A stretch of 64,000 nucleotides of DNA, from assembly GCA_007922305.1 (NCBI GenBank), contig ML677335.1:41168949-41232948 (forward strand), in the 5' to 3' direction. Origin of the DNA: Dermatemys mawii (taxonomy: Eukaryota; Chordata; Testudines; Dermatemydidae). The position numbers and the translations under genes are program-made. Under the pieces are notes generated by a model, which worked only from the letters and a program-made list of their open reading frames with translations, had not been told where the DNA came from and ran no database searches. Each line of letters starts with the position of its first letter. The stretch's first letter is position 1. Positions 36,501-47,945 of this stretch are shown piece after piece.

Positions 36501-39050
36501 TATTTGTTGCTAAGTCAAGTCCAAGACAGATAAAGTTAATTCAATCTCAAAATTCTGACTTCAGAAATCATGGTTTCATCTGCATCTTCTCAAACATGAC
36601 ATTCCCTGCCATACCAATGAAAGAGTTTGCTTGACACCCTCGCTACACTAGTGGTGCCATTGCAAAGGTAAATTTCTATTTTGATAGAAAACAGAAATTC
36701 TTTTACTTTAATGTTATAATTTCTCACACTGTGTTAGTAAATTACAAATTGAGTACTACTGCAATTCATGTGTATAAAAAACCATCTCCACCCAACTTGT
36801 TTTAGTCTGTAAACAACTTAAGTTTTAATTTACCTCTTTTTGTTTTATTAGTTTACCTTCCTGTGTAAGGTTTTCCTGAAAGACTAACTCCAGGTGGAGA
36901 ATGGAAATGTCAATTAAATTAATCTTAAGAGTATACGCATAGGAGCTCTATTACAAGAGATAGCAAAACACACATTGTACTTTCATACAGTTAATAAATA
37001 GTCTTAAGGGTTGATTGGGTTTTTTTTAAAACGAGGTGACTATTCCTTGTACAAAAAAAGTTTGAACTTAAGGATTTTGAACAAAATTAAAAGTTTCAGT
37101 CTTAAGCCTCTAAGGCAGCTTTTTCTCTATACCCTCAATGGGTTTAGTCATGCAAGGAGAAGATTCTTTGGCAACTTAAAAGACTGTTTAAAGCCCAAGA
37201 AAATGTGGACTGTCAGCATCCTTTGTGCGCATTTTGCAGCTTAAACCCATTCCCCTGTACATTTGTGACCCTCTACCTCAATTCTCTAGTTTCTTTTGGA
37301 CATCAAACTCAGGATTATTGTTTGATTTCCTTCTAGGTAAAGAGAGATTAAAAGCCCAGCTGCAACAGCTGACAGACAAAAGAGAAAATATAGTTTATCC
37401 ACTGTATTTATGAGGTTTTCACACCTCTTCCACATACCAATTAATAACATTAACCAACATCCCCACAGCGTGGGGGAAATACAGGGGGCATCTCCCCTTC
37501 AAACTGTCAAAAACAAGAGTTGTCAGTTCAAGGCAAAAATGATTTGCATGTAAATTCGGATCAAAAGCAAACCTGCACCCTGAAGTTGTCAAATTTTCTA
37601 CCAATTTGACACTTAAATGGGCTACAGCAACACTCTGTTTAAACTGAACAGTGAAAAAAACATGGCAACTCAATTACCCCCTTGCAGATCAGATCTGGCA
37701 GTTCAGGTCAAACTGTTCACCCTTCCATTTCTCAATACCTGATGCCTTAAACAAACAATATGTATTCCTCCTACAATCCTAGAAAAAAATATATTTCCCA
37801 TAGCTCCCTATTGTGCCTTTAAAAAAAAAAAAATGCTACTTGCAGAGTATTTCAAACAACATTCTTAAAATCATCATCTCTTCCTCCTCCTCCAAATAAC
37901 TTAACTGACCCATGGAAACTGACCCATGGAAAATTTCCTACATGGAGATATCAATATCTTTCAGGTATTTTTTATTCCCCTTGGCACTACAAAAAAAAAA
38001 AAATCAGCCACCTTCTCAACAAAAAACATCCCATGCCAATAGCTTTAGAGAGACACTAATTCTCATCTTCATGCACCACTAAAACTGGGTGTTTATTGTA
38101 ATAAAACTACAGCTAAACAAAGGCTTTTGAGTTACTATTTAGTCTGATCTGCTCAAAGCACCTTTAATTTTCAGGAAGCTGCACAAAACTTTGAAAATTG
38201 GAAAACCATTTACATTGCACCTTAAGCTTGTAAAATTAGGTGGGGCCTTCAATGGTATTTTGGAGGAGATTAAAGCCAAAAAATCATGGGGTCTTATTCT
38301 TAAACCTAACTTCCTGCTTCACTTAGTCAGTTCACATGACTCCTGCCCAGAGGGTTTTTGAAAAAGTGGTGCTCAATGTCTTTTGAGCCAGCCATCAGCT
38401 TGCCACCCATCCCAAAAATACAGATCTCTTATGCCTCTGGACAGACTGCAACAATAGGCATTTTAAAACTTACCTTTTTAACCTTTCCTTTATTAGTTAT
38501 AAGAGGAAAGAAATATTTCTTGCATGTAGCAGGTGTGGGCAGAGAAGAGACTGGTTTACCATCTAGAAAGCATCACTTTAGTGCATTAAGTATCTGACAA
38601 ATCATTTGTGTGTAAACCAAAAGGGAGCAAGCCACTGCCGCCAAGGGAGACAGCGTGTTTTATTTTATCAACTGTTCTTTCCAATATGACCACCAAGTTT
38701 CAGGCAAATTTCTCAAAGACGATTTGCTAAGATGAAACACATACTTGTTAACTTACGTGTCAGTAATTGAGTGAAAGCCTCCCTGTGTATTTCCATATTT
38801 ACACAACAAAATTAAAAAGCTCTAAATACATTTCATCTGCATGCTCACTTTAAGCAGAGTTCAGATAAGAATGCAAATAAATATTAAATGCATTCTTTAT
38901 ACTGACACATAGGCCTAATCATTCATGATTGCTTCGTAACAGCTGGTGTTACCCCAGCCAGTCCCTTCACAGATTTAGGCTCATTGCACCATAATCACAT
39001 ACAAATGCTTTATTCAACTCAAATGGTAAAGTACTTTTGTGACATACCAT
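33581..39050. other. Long unassigned non-coding stretch
   Basis: AT-rich with many short A/T runs (near 34500, 37819 and 37990) and a tiny tandem 'actgacccatgga' pair near 37904-37929. A weak repeat-like patch lies at about 37500-37640. No exon, RNA gene or defined element is supported. Confidence 0.5.
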
Positions 39051-40010
39051 GGTATAATCCAGACCAATACGTAGCTGTGTCACGCCGCCTGTAATCTGGG
39101 TGCCCTTTACCATAACTTGCTGTTGTAGCCTTCAGACTGGACTGCTCACAAACAGCCTCCAGCATGTAAAGTCAGTCCCAGCTATGTTTCTGCATATGCT
39201 GCAGCCATCCAGCCACACCTTGGCTCTTCCAGCCTTAAAAATGACCCTGGCATTTACTCAGTCCCAGATTTTCCCTCAGAAATGCATGCCCTCTCCTGGA
39301 CAGTACATATATGTTAAGTCCATTATTACTTTAAGGGAGTAGTACGTACACAACTTGTTACCCCAAATGGAGTTACCCAGACACTTCAACTTACACACTG
39401 GATTAGATAAAAACAAGTTTATTAACTACAAAAAATAAGATTCTGGCTGACGGGTCCTGACCTAAAGAGTTTGGTCAGTAATACTGCTGAAAGCACATGG
39501 TGAGAGAACTTTGCTTTGAATTGAGTTAGGCACCAATAAGTGGTTTATCTTCATTTTTCTTGTAACCATTTTTGGCTTTATGCCTCCTTCTTTGTACTCA
39601 CTTAAAATTATTTTTTGCAGTTAATAAACTTGTAATAATGCTGCTTCCTTTGTCCTTTCAGGCTCAAATCAATGTAATGGGGTGCCTTGGGGAGTTTGTC
39701 CCTCCTTTTTATAGTTTCAGTCCCCTTATGGTAAAAAGATTTCCAGCTGAGAACCAGGAGCCAAAGAGTCTCTGTGAAAGGATGTTCCCTGCTGTTTTTT
39801 TCAGCCGTTTGAACTTCCTTGGTCTTTCCTTCCTGCTTAAATGCAAATTAAGGCAAGCACCGATTCCTCTGTTTAGGACAGACCTAACTGCCAACTTCAG
39901 CCTGGACAGGACTGCGGGGTTTGGAACATGTGTTCCCACCACCATGCAGGGGACTCTTATGACTTCACACACAACGTTGCCACACGTTTTACCAGGATAA
40001 TACTACTGAA
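39051..40010 (-). repeat. Possible decayed LTR-type or other long repeat, minus strand
   Basis: The segment 'aacaagtttattaactaca' (about 39413-39431) recurs, in my recollection, in a long antisense repeat of turtles. It is followed by a moderately GC-rich stretch ('ggagtttgtccctccttttt', 'ccagctgagaaccaggagcc'). The 142-codon plus frame at 39572-40000 and the 87-codon minus frame opposite it resemble no known protein. No paired LTRs, primer-binding site or retroviral protein motif is seen, so the class is unproven. Confidence 0.25.
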
Positions 40011-40529
40011 ATAATTTTTGTACCAATCATGCCTTGTAAGATATCATTTGAAACTCATACTTTGCTAGTTTGTGTATAGTGTGTGCACATACATGGGTGT
40101 ATTCTATCACAATGGCCTTCTTATGCAAATCAATAGGAATATTCAGATTCTGATTTTCATATTACCTGTGCAGTGGACACACTTAACTGTGGCTACAACT
40201 GATCTTGTGTCTTGGCAAAGGCTCCTGCAACTCAAGGACACAGTTGTATACACAGTCTAATTAGAAGTAATTGCATATACTGCAGTAAAAATGAAGTTTG
40301 CAGTATATTTTTAACTTCAGTCAGTAACCATATCCACTTAAAAAAAAATCAAGCTATTATATGGAATGTGGTTTATTAGGTATACACATATATAAATGCA
40401 TATTTCACAGAAAACTAGTGAATATCATAACTATGGCAAGGCAATACGAATACAGCTCACCTCAAAAGGATATATCAAATAGTAAGGTTATGGGCATGAC
40501 CCCCCCCCTCAAAAAAAAAAAAAAGGAGG

Positions 40530-40830
40530 CACGTCCCTTTAAATTCACATACTGTGTTGCTCATGTGATTGGGTCCTCTGATGGTGTCACTAGAGGACTC
40601 AACCAGATGAGCCACACAATCAGGAGCTCATTCACCTGCACATCTACCGATCTGATGTGTCATCATGTGCCAGCCATGTCCCTCTGCCATGTACATTTGG
40701 CCAAACTGGACAGACTCTATGTAAAGAAAAAATGGACACAAATCAGACATTAGGAATGGTAACATACAAAAGCCAATAGGAGAACATTTCAATCTCCCTG
40801 AACATTCTGTAACAGACTTAAAAGTAGCCA
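40530..40830 (+). pseudogene. PLE GIY-YIG endonuclease region, decayed
   Basis: Frame 40361-40753 gives 'RSSFTCTSTDLMCHHVPAMS' in its second half, matching the PLE stretch before the GIY-YIG domain ('F-CtS-dViY.i.C..C'). In the adjacent frame 'SAMYIWPNWTDSM' continues it, where active elements have MYIGQT followed by an R-rich helix. The YIG is therefore YIW and a frameshift splits the domain. Downstream 'HFNLPGHSVTDLKVAILQQK' (about 40775-40834) fits the PLE C-terminal 'HF...H...D..V.' part. PLE proteins couple a telomerase-like RT to this endonuclease for target cutting. Only the C-terminal end survives here and it is not functional. Confidence 0.78.
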
Positions 40831-41129
40831 TACTTCAACAAAAAGAAGGTCAAAAATAGGCTTCAAAGAAAAATTGTAGAGCTACAATTTATTTGCAAAT
40901 TTAATACCATTAATTTGGACTTGAATAGAGACTGGGAGTCGCTCACTCACTTCAAGAGCAATTTTTCCTCTCTTGGTATTGACACCTCTTCCTCAATTAG
41001 TGGGAGTGGACCACATCCACCCTGATTGTATTGGCCCTGTCAACACTGGTTCTCCACTTGTAAAGTAACTCCCTTCTCTTCATGTGCCAGTATATTTATG
41101 CCTGCATCTGTAATTTTCATTCCGTGCAT

Positions 41130-41164
41130 CTGAAGTGGGTTTTTTACCCATGAAAGTTTATGCC
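41130..41164 (+). ncRNA. Hammerhead-like core of the PLE 3' terminal repeat, box deleted
   Basis: Stem II GTGGG (41135-41139) with CCCAT (41147-41151), GAAA (41152-41155) and the short stem III GTTTATGC are kept. The catalytic box has lost three bases: CTGA is followed directly by AGTGGG. This predicts an inactive core. Its position in the PLE terminal repeat is where minimal hammerheads are known in this element class. Confidence 0.5.
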
Positions 41165-41240
41165 CAAATAAATCTGTCTTTAAGGTGCCACCAGACTTCT
41201 TGTTGTTTTTGTGGATAGAGGTTAACACAGCTACCCCACT

Positions 41241-41687
41241 GATAAAAACACAACAATCTGGCTGCAGAAGCATTCACTACTTTTTTGAATTTTAAGGCAC
41301 AGGTTCAGCTAGTGCAGGTCTGCTACAGAAGTTGCATCTGTTAATCAACTAGCTTTCGCCCTGCAAAAACCACCTAAACCCCACTGATCTTTTTATTATT
41401 TTAGATTTACAGTGAAATCTCCATTTAATTAAATAAATAAAAGGAACACAGGGACACAATGTTTTATTTTATTCTTACCAATGCAGCCACACATTCAGGA
41501 AGGGGATGGGTAGGACAGGACCCCTCTCTCCTTGAACGCTATTATAATTTTTCCCAAATTATCTTTCTCCCCCCTCTACTTGCTAGGCCAACTCCTCACA
41601 ATGTGATAGTTTTCTATTCATGAAAGAGGAACATTGTATGCTAGCCAGAGAGGATCGACAAAGATTTAGAGCAAAGGGTCCACAAAG
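41241..41687. other. Unassigned non-coding stretch
   Basis: Nothing recognised between the PLE and the next hAT element. Confidence 0.4.
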
Positions 41688-41695
41688 ACGTAGAG

Positions 41696-42089
41696 CAGTG
41701 GTATGTATACTTGAGTACTTTGGGGTACTCAGATCTTCCAGGGGATACATCAACTCATATCTAAATATTTGCCTAGTTTTACCACAGACTTCATAAAAAG
41801 CACTAGTGAAGTCAGTATGAACTAAAATTTCATAGATATAATTATTTGTTTATATTGTTCTTTATGCACTGAAATTTAAGCACAATATATGTATTTCAAT
41901 TGATTTATTTTATAATTAGATGGTAAAAATGAGAAAGTAAGTAATTTTTCAGTAATAGTGTGCTTGACACACTTGTATTTTTATATCTGATTTTGGAAGT
42001 TTTTCAGTGAGGTGAAACTTGGGGGCACACAAGACAAAAATCAGACTCTTGAAAGGGGTTTAGTAGTCTGGAAAGGTTGAGAGCTACCG
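41696..42089. mobile_element. hAT non-autonomous transposon with 8-bp target duplication
   Basis: This 394-bp element runs from CAGTGGTATGTATACTTGAG to GGTTGAGAGCTACCG, decayed inverted ends of the CAGTGGTTCTCAACC type. Flanks ACGTAGAG (41688-41695) and ACATAGAG (42090-42097) match at 7 of 8 bases and fit nnnTAnnn. The interior is AT-rich ('gcactgaaatttaagcac', 'tgatttattttataatta'), with 'tgaggtgaaacttgggggc' near the right end, a family I recognise from turtles. No transposase is present. Confidence 0.88.
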
Positions 42090-42591
42090 ACATAGAGAAT
42101 AGGTTTGTGACAACAGTACAGGGATGGGGACAGCAGGGGAAGAGATGACCCACACAAGCTTTGCAGAGCTTGTTTGTGGGGATGAGCAGTGGACCAACAC
42201 TTGCTGGCTCACTTGGAGGTTGCTGATGAAGCTGGGTCCCTGAGCCATTCATAGCTTTGAATATCAAGTTCAAGGCCTTTAGCTGGCAGGGGAAGCAGAT
42301 TATGAACTAGTGGTGAGAACTACCACCAATGGTGATATGCTCACAGAATTCTACCCTCCTAAAGAGGCAGACCGACTGTTCATTGCTTCCACCGTCAGCC
42401 TCAGACACAATTAATTTCAGTAATTCAACGTGGAGGTGAGCAATGCATAGGTGTCTGGGGACGAAGGAGCATCGTCTCCTCTCTGGCTGCAGATGGATGA
42501 TGGCATTTCTTGTAATCATCACTACGCAATCATCCAGGATTAGGTAATAAGGTTCGTTATATGCTTATCTTCCACAGTGCTCAGATACTAG

Positions 42592-43291
42592 TAGGGCTGC
42601 CAACTGTCTAATGCACAAACCCAAACACCACTGCCCTGCCCCACGGCCACTCCCTCACCCCGGCCTTCTCCAAAGCCCCAACCCCCTCACTCCAACCTCC
42701 CTCGCTTCCCCCATCACTTGCTCTCTCCCACCCTCACTCTCTTTCACTAGGCTGGGGCAGTGGGTTGGCTCCCGGGGTAGTGGATTGGGGAACAGGAGGT
42801 GATGCAAGTTGTGGGCTCTGGGATCAAGTTCGGGTGTGGAAGGAAGTGCAGGCTCTGGGCTGGGGCAATGCTTACCTTGGACACCTCCTGAAAGCAACTG
42901 GCACATCCCTCTAGCAGCGTCTCCTAAGCAGGGGGATCAGAAGTCTCAGCGCACTGCCCTGCCTGCAGGCACCGCTCCCATTGGCCTCAGTATCCTGGCC
43001 AATGAGAGTTGCAGAGTCAGCGCACATGTCTCCAGCCTTGGGGCGGGGGAGGAGGTCTGCACAAGCTACCTCTGCCTGCATGCTGCATCCCTGCATCTCC
43101 CATTGGCCACAGGTATGGGCTGGCCGCTTCCGGAAGCGGCGTAGGGCCAGAGTAGGCAGGGAGCCTGCATTAGCCTCACTGTGCCAGTGGACTTTTAGCA
43201 CCTAAAATTTCCCAGTTTGTCATCAATAGCCTCTAAGAAATAAAGTCTAATTCCAGGAGACTCCCAGCGAAGTGGTGGGTTGGCAACCCTA
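42592..43291. mobile_element. GC-rich hAT-like transposon, about 700 bp
   Basis: Inverted ends TAGGGCTGCCAACTGTCT and, at the right, GGTTGGCAACCCTA bound a GC-rich body. Flanks GATACTAG (42584-42591) and GTTACTAC (43292-43299) match at 6 of 8. The body has a repeated 'gggctggggcar' pattern and a foldback around 'cccattggcctcagtatcc' and 'ggccaatgagagttgcag' (about 42978-43014). Several frames across it (up to 111 codons) are composition-driven and overlap on both strands; none is called a gene. Superfamily is inferred from ends and an 8-bp duplication. Confidence 0.7.
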
Positions 43292-43299
43292 GTTACTAC

Positions 43300-46135
43300 A
43301 GTCAAATCTCCCTCTGGTTAAGAGAGAGAAAATTTAGCACTAATGAAAAAAATTAATTAAATTTACTTTCTTAGATACTGAAGCTCTCTCTGCACAGCAT
43401 GAGCAATAGTAATGCAAGCCACCCTCAAGCCAATTAACAGAAGACCTCAGCTTGGCTCTAGGGAGCTTGGATTTGAAAACAGGATTGCAGTTCTTATTCT
43501 GAAGAACTGGACAGATTCTTTGGTATCCGAGTGTAAACTTTCTCTAAATAGCTTTTAAGGTAGATTCAATTTTTGTGACTATTAGTCTGGTCAGTGTCTC
43601 TTATAGGATTCTGACACATTGAAGTGCTGGCAAGAAACCACCTCTTGTCACATGACTTGTTTCAGCATTCTGAAAGCAAATACCCTTGTCACAAGACGAA
43701 GGTCCATATCCACTGACTCCCATGGTTATTAGAGTTTTCACTAAGAATTATAGACATTTTGCCATACATGTTTAAAAGCTGTGGCATCACTTCACAATAA
43801 ATCAGTTTGACAACTTTATGAATTTCCAAGAAAAAATATCAAACCGGTAAAACTTAGTGTCAAGAAAGAAAAAAAAAAAACATTAAAAGGCAATGCCAAT
43901 GTATAAATACACACTTGGCTGCATGAAGTCATCTCCTACCATCCATCAGTAAGCAAATATCTTTGCTTCCACTACTTCTATTCGATGGAAAGAGTTAAAG
44001 TGATCATAACCACGCAAATATATCCATGGTTATTGCTAGTTTTTGGTGGTTGTTTTTGTTTTTTTAAAATTCCTACATATGACTGAAGACCTGACTGACC
44101 AGAATAATTTGTTCCCTTAAGACTCAAGAAGTCTAAAGCGGGTTCTGTTAGTATCACCCTTTACAAATTGAAAAGGTACCCCTCCTTTTTGCTCAGAGCT
44201 AAATCAGATTTACAACATCTGTCAAAGCACAGTATGACAGATTAATTTATCTTCCCTTCATAAGTTTACAACTCAGGCATCTGGGCTGCTGATCTGGCCC
44301 TAACAAGCATAGGGTCTCTACAAGCTGTCGTTTACAGTTGATGTTTTCATGACTGGAGATGAATTATTCTGTCATGAGAATCTATTTATTCAGCAGTTGG
44401 AGGGTGGGGTTTTGACTTCAAGATAGGATGATTTCATGGGTTAAAGTCCCCTTGATGCGTCTGTTTAAATCTTGTACAGTCAGCCCCAACACAGTTTATA
44501 TTTTAGGACATTTCCAGAATACAAAAAGCTTAAATTTCATGTGTAAAGTAATTTTGTTTCTTAAGTATGACAAGAACAAAAGCAAAACAAAGAGGAACAA
44601 GCAGAATAGCTCTCTCTGTACAATAGCTAATTGATAATTAATTCAATTTCTGATTAAGTTAGTCTTCCTAAATAAGATTCTGTTCATATATAGCGTTTTA
44701 AATGATGGAATATTTTTATAACCTCCACAGTCCTTCAGAGATCATCTACGCTGTATTCTAAAATTTTGTCGCTACACTTTCTCCTGTACAAAGAGATGGT
44801 GTCTTTAAGGAAGCAGGTTACTAGAAGAAGCTATTCTTAACACAGCCCTGATGGTGACTAAAGAAGCTGGCATTATTTTGCAGTTCTTGATCAAATCTGG
44901 CTCCTATGGCACATTTATATATGCAAGCTCAACCAGCTGAGGAAAGTGGTTCATCAGGACCCAGAGGCCAAATAAAACAATCTGTGTGCACACGCATATA
45001 TACATGCTGTGGATCAAGCTCAGAGACATCCATGAGTAGATCGAACATCATGTATGCTAGTAAAGAAACTAGCAACTCCAGCAATGTCGTCTGTGTGTAT
45101 TTAAATCCCAATTTCCCATTAGCAAGGATTATGTCTACTTAGTGGTATCTGACCACTGCCTGCCCATTCTTCTCCACTGAGATACTGTATATGAAGTGGG
45201 CATAATATTACATAGGTGACAGAGCTTAATTTTTGGGAGATAGAGCCAGTCTAAAAAAAAAAAAAGCCCACCCACACACCCCAATTGATAACATGGATAG
45301 GGATCACTTTATCAACCCCTCTATGCTGCAAGTGATTTTCTTGAATTGCAGCTACAAGTAAATGGAACCATGAATTAGACTGGATAACGATAGAGGGAGA
45401 AAGTCAGTCAATATATGAAGAAATCGGTTTGTATGTGCATGTACATATTTATGTTTTTCATGTATTTTAGGTAACACACACTTTAGACAGATTTTTTTTT
45501 CCAGGTGCTTGGGGTTCTCTTTTTTTTCCCCCCCTTTTATTTTGTTTTTGTTTTACTAAAAAGTCATTTGAAGTAAGTGACCTGTTCACGATTTTGCATC
45601 CAGCCAATAGGTAGAAATTAATGGAATATGGGTTTGAAAATAAAAAGAAAAACTTCGACCTCTTGAAACTGGCTCTATTTTAAAGGGGTATCTATGACAA
45701 GTTTGACTCCTCCTCTTCCAGTAAATTTCTCAGTTACAACCAAGGCAGATAAGACAGTAAGCTAATGATGATATCTGGAATCAGCATCTGGTTGTATTAA
45801 CAGATGCAAACTACAATAATGCATAGTTATGGCTTCCCTCACCCTTCTTTTTAAAATGCCACGCTTTTTGTCAGAGCTTTCATTGTAGGGTGATAGGTTA
45901 TCCTTTTGGGATCCATTGCCTTTTACATATATACATTTCTAAAATGATGTGCATCTTACATTATTCAAAATGCATCAGAACCTTTAAAAGGGTCAAAAAG
46001 CTTTGGCCCCACAAGTGGTGGATTAAGATGGATTCCACTGCATTTTAAAAAATATTATAAAAACCTTTCAAATACACATGGACTGACCATATGTTTTTGC
46101 ACTTTAGCACTGACCAACCATAAACTGCTTTAGAT
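43300..46135. other. Unassigned non-coding stretch
   Basis: AT-rich with no gene or defined repeat. Short A runs lie near 43868, and T- and C-runs near 45490-45535. Confidence 0.45.
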
Positions 46136-46501
46136 TAGAGCTGGTCAAATTTTTTAATGCAACTATGTCATCAGAAAATGCTATTTCATCAGACCTGAAG
46201 TGTCTTGTGAAAGCAAGCTGCCAGGTCTCCTGCCTGATCATCTGGCAGGCTGCCGGGGACCCTGTACTAACAGCGTGTGCAGCTCTGGAGCAGCCTTAAC
46301 CATGTGAACTTTCATGGGTCCATGGTTCCTGGATACCCTCACCACAGCGTGAGGGTTGGGGCTCTCAGGACTTCCAGGCTTCCTGCTGTGGACCTGGAAT
46401 CCTGGAAGTCCTGGTGCAGTCCACATTGTGGGGATGCCCTGGAGACGCAGATGCTGGGAGTTAAAGCCAGACCCATTACTATTAGAAGCAGCGAAACTGA
46501 C

Positions 46502-46691
46502 AAGAATGTCAATGCAGTTTGCAGTGTTACTGTATCCCTGTCAGTCCCATGATGTTAGAGAGACAAGGTGGGTGAGATAATTTCTTCATGTCTGAAGAAG
46601 AGCTCTCAAAGCTCAAAAGGCTGTTTCATCATCAGAAGTTGGCCCAATAAGAAGCTAACCTCCCCCACATTGTCTCTTGAAGAATGTCAAT
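46502..46691. mobile_element. PLE-type fold-back unit F with 12-bp target duplication
   Basis: An exact 12-bp duplication AAGAATGTCAAT (46502-46513 and 46680-46691) brackets a 166-bp unit. Its left arm 'gatgttagagagacaaggtg' with 'ggtgagataat' is the inverse of the right arm 'aacctcccccacattgtctc'. The right arm includes 'tctgaagaagagctctcaa' and 'cagaagttggcccaataaga'. This is a second turtle PLE-type terminal-repeat family (the 'gacaaggtgggtgaggtaat' type), distinct from units A-E. It has no coding capacity. Confidence 0.75.
46592..46627 (+). ncRNA. Hammerhead-like core of the second PLE family
   Basis: The box CTGAAGA (46592-46598) fits CUGANGA. One extra A (46599) is followed by stem II GAGCT (46600-46604) pairing with AGCTC (46610-46614). 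GAAA has become AAAA (46615-46618), losing an essential G, and the short stem III is degraded. The same order of parts, including the extra A, occurs in the unrelated-looking units A, B, D and E. This copy should be inactive. Confidence 0.5.
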
Positions 46692-46933
46692 TTCATACAC
46701 CAGCTGCCAATCAATTTTGTTTCAGAAACACCACCCATCTGTATTTCCTAAATACATTTTTAGGGAAAAATGAGAAATTGGGGAGGTAGTTTGTTTAATC
46801 AGCCCAAAACCAAATTTAGAAATTTATCATCGTGAACCAAAAATCCTGGGTTTCGGCCTACTCTAATTTAGACAAACATGTTATATATTATACATGCACA
46901 GTTCAGTGTATTTTCAACAGAATTTGGTTTTAC

Positions 46934-47945
46934 TAATCATAGAAATGTATGCGTTAAGGGACCACAAGAGGTCATCTAGTCCACTCCCCACCCCTAACCC
47001 CAACATCCCCCACTAAGACAGGACAAAGTATACCTAGACCATCCTTGACAACTGTTAGTCAAACCTGTTCTTAAAAGCCTCTACTGAAGGGGATTCCACA
47101 ACATCTCTTGGTAACCTATTTCAGAACTTAACTATCTTTATATTTAGAAAGTTTTTCCTATTAATAACCTAATTTTTCCTTGTTGTAAATTAAGCCCATT
47201 ACTTCTTATCTTCAGTGAACATAGAAAACTATTAATCACCATCCTCTTTATAACAGCACTTAGCTTATTTTAACACTACTATCCAATCCCACTCAGACTT
47301 CTTCTCTCACACCAAACATGCCCAGTTGCTGGGGTTTTTTAACATTTCCTCATAGATCAGGTTTTCTAAACAGATATTTTTGGAGTTGTCCTCTGGACTC
47401 TCTCCAATTTGTCTACATCTGTTCAATTGCGGTACCCAAAACCAGACAGAATATGCCTGCTGAGATGTCACCAGTGCAGAGTAGAGCAGAACAATTACCT
47501 CCTACGTCTAAGACAGACATTCCTGTTAATAGTGCCCAAAATATTAGTCTTTTTCACAACTGCATCATACTGTTGGTTTATAGTCAAATTCTGATCCAGT
47601 GCACTATAATCTTCAGTCTTTTCTGAAATACTGATGCCTAGCTAGTTATTTCCCATTTTACAGTTGTGCATTTGACTTTTCTTTTCACAGTGTAGTATAT
47701 TGGACTCATCTTTATGGAATCATCTTGTGGATTACAGAACAGTTCTCCAACTTATCAAGATAATTGTGAATTCTAACCTTGTTCTCCAAAATGCTTGCAA
47801 CCTCTTCCAATTTGAGATCATGCACAAATTTTATAAGCACACTCTTCACTCCATTAGGCAAGTCTTTAATGAAAATATTGACTAGTACCAGAGCTAGGAC
47901 AGACATGTGAGGGACCACACTAGATACATCCTCCCAATATCGCTT
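46934..47945 (-). mobile_element. CR1 LINE, antisense, about 1 kb of 3' part
   Basis: The left end 'aatcatagaaatgtatgcg' then 'gaggtcatctagtccactcc' is the complement of the CR1 3' terminus. To the right follow the complements of the ORF2 C-terminus ('ggattccacaacatctcttg', 'cagaacttaactatcttta') and of upstream ORF2 ('tggactctctccaatttg', 'acaaattttataagcacact', 'ttaatgaaaatattgacta'), up to the RT region. Many stops and indels make it a dead fossil. Frames on either strand here are remnants and not genes. Confidence 0.9.

Larger units (their letters stand above)
40505..41240 (+). mobile_element. Penelope-like element, 3' part
   Basis: This is the 3' remainder of a Penelope-like retroelement on the plus strand: a decayed C-terminal endonuclease region (described separately), then a 3' region that still reads 'LICKFNTINLDLNRDWE'-like at about 40880-40945, then a terminal repeat. 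The latter holds 'catctgaagtggg', 'catgaaagtttatgcccaaa', 'aaggtgccaccagacttc' and 'ttaacacagctacccc'. The terminal part is the same sequence as one arm of unit B and so ties the short fold-back units A, B, D and E to this retroelement class. The RT domain and everything 5' of about 40505 are missing. Confidence 0.85.
46136..46870. repeat. Composite repeat hosting PLE-type unit F
   Basis: The left end 'agagctggtcaaatttttta' and right end 'gtttcggcctactctaattt' look like loosely inverted ends of a repeat common in turtles ('gagctggtcaaaa...ttttggccagctct'). Its interior includes a GC-rich stretch (46210-46480) with an inverted 'ggacttccaggcttcct' / 'ggaatcctggaagtcct' pair (about 46368-46405). 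Unit F (46514-46679) was inserted into it later. The outer boundaries are tentative. Confidence 0.45.

Noticed and set aside
39572..40000. Longest open frame in the window (142 codons, plus)
   Set aside because: No recognisable domain, overlaps an open minus frame, lies in a repeat-like stretch and has no neighbouring exon-like sequence.
42611..43205. Overlapping frames up to 111 codons
   Set aside because: They lie entirely within a GC-rich hAT-like element with inverted ends.
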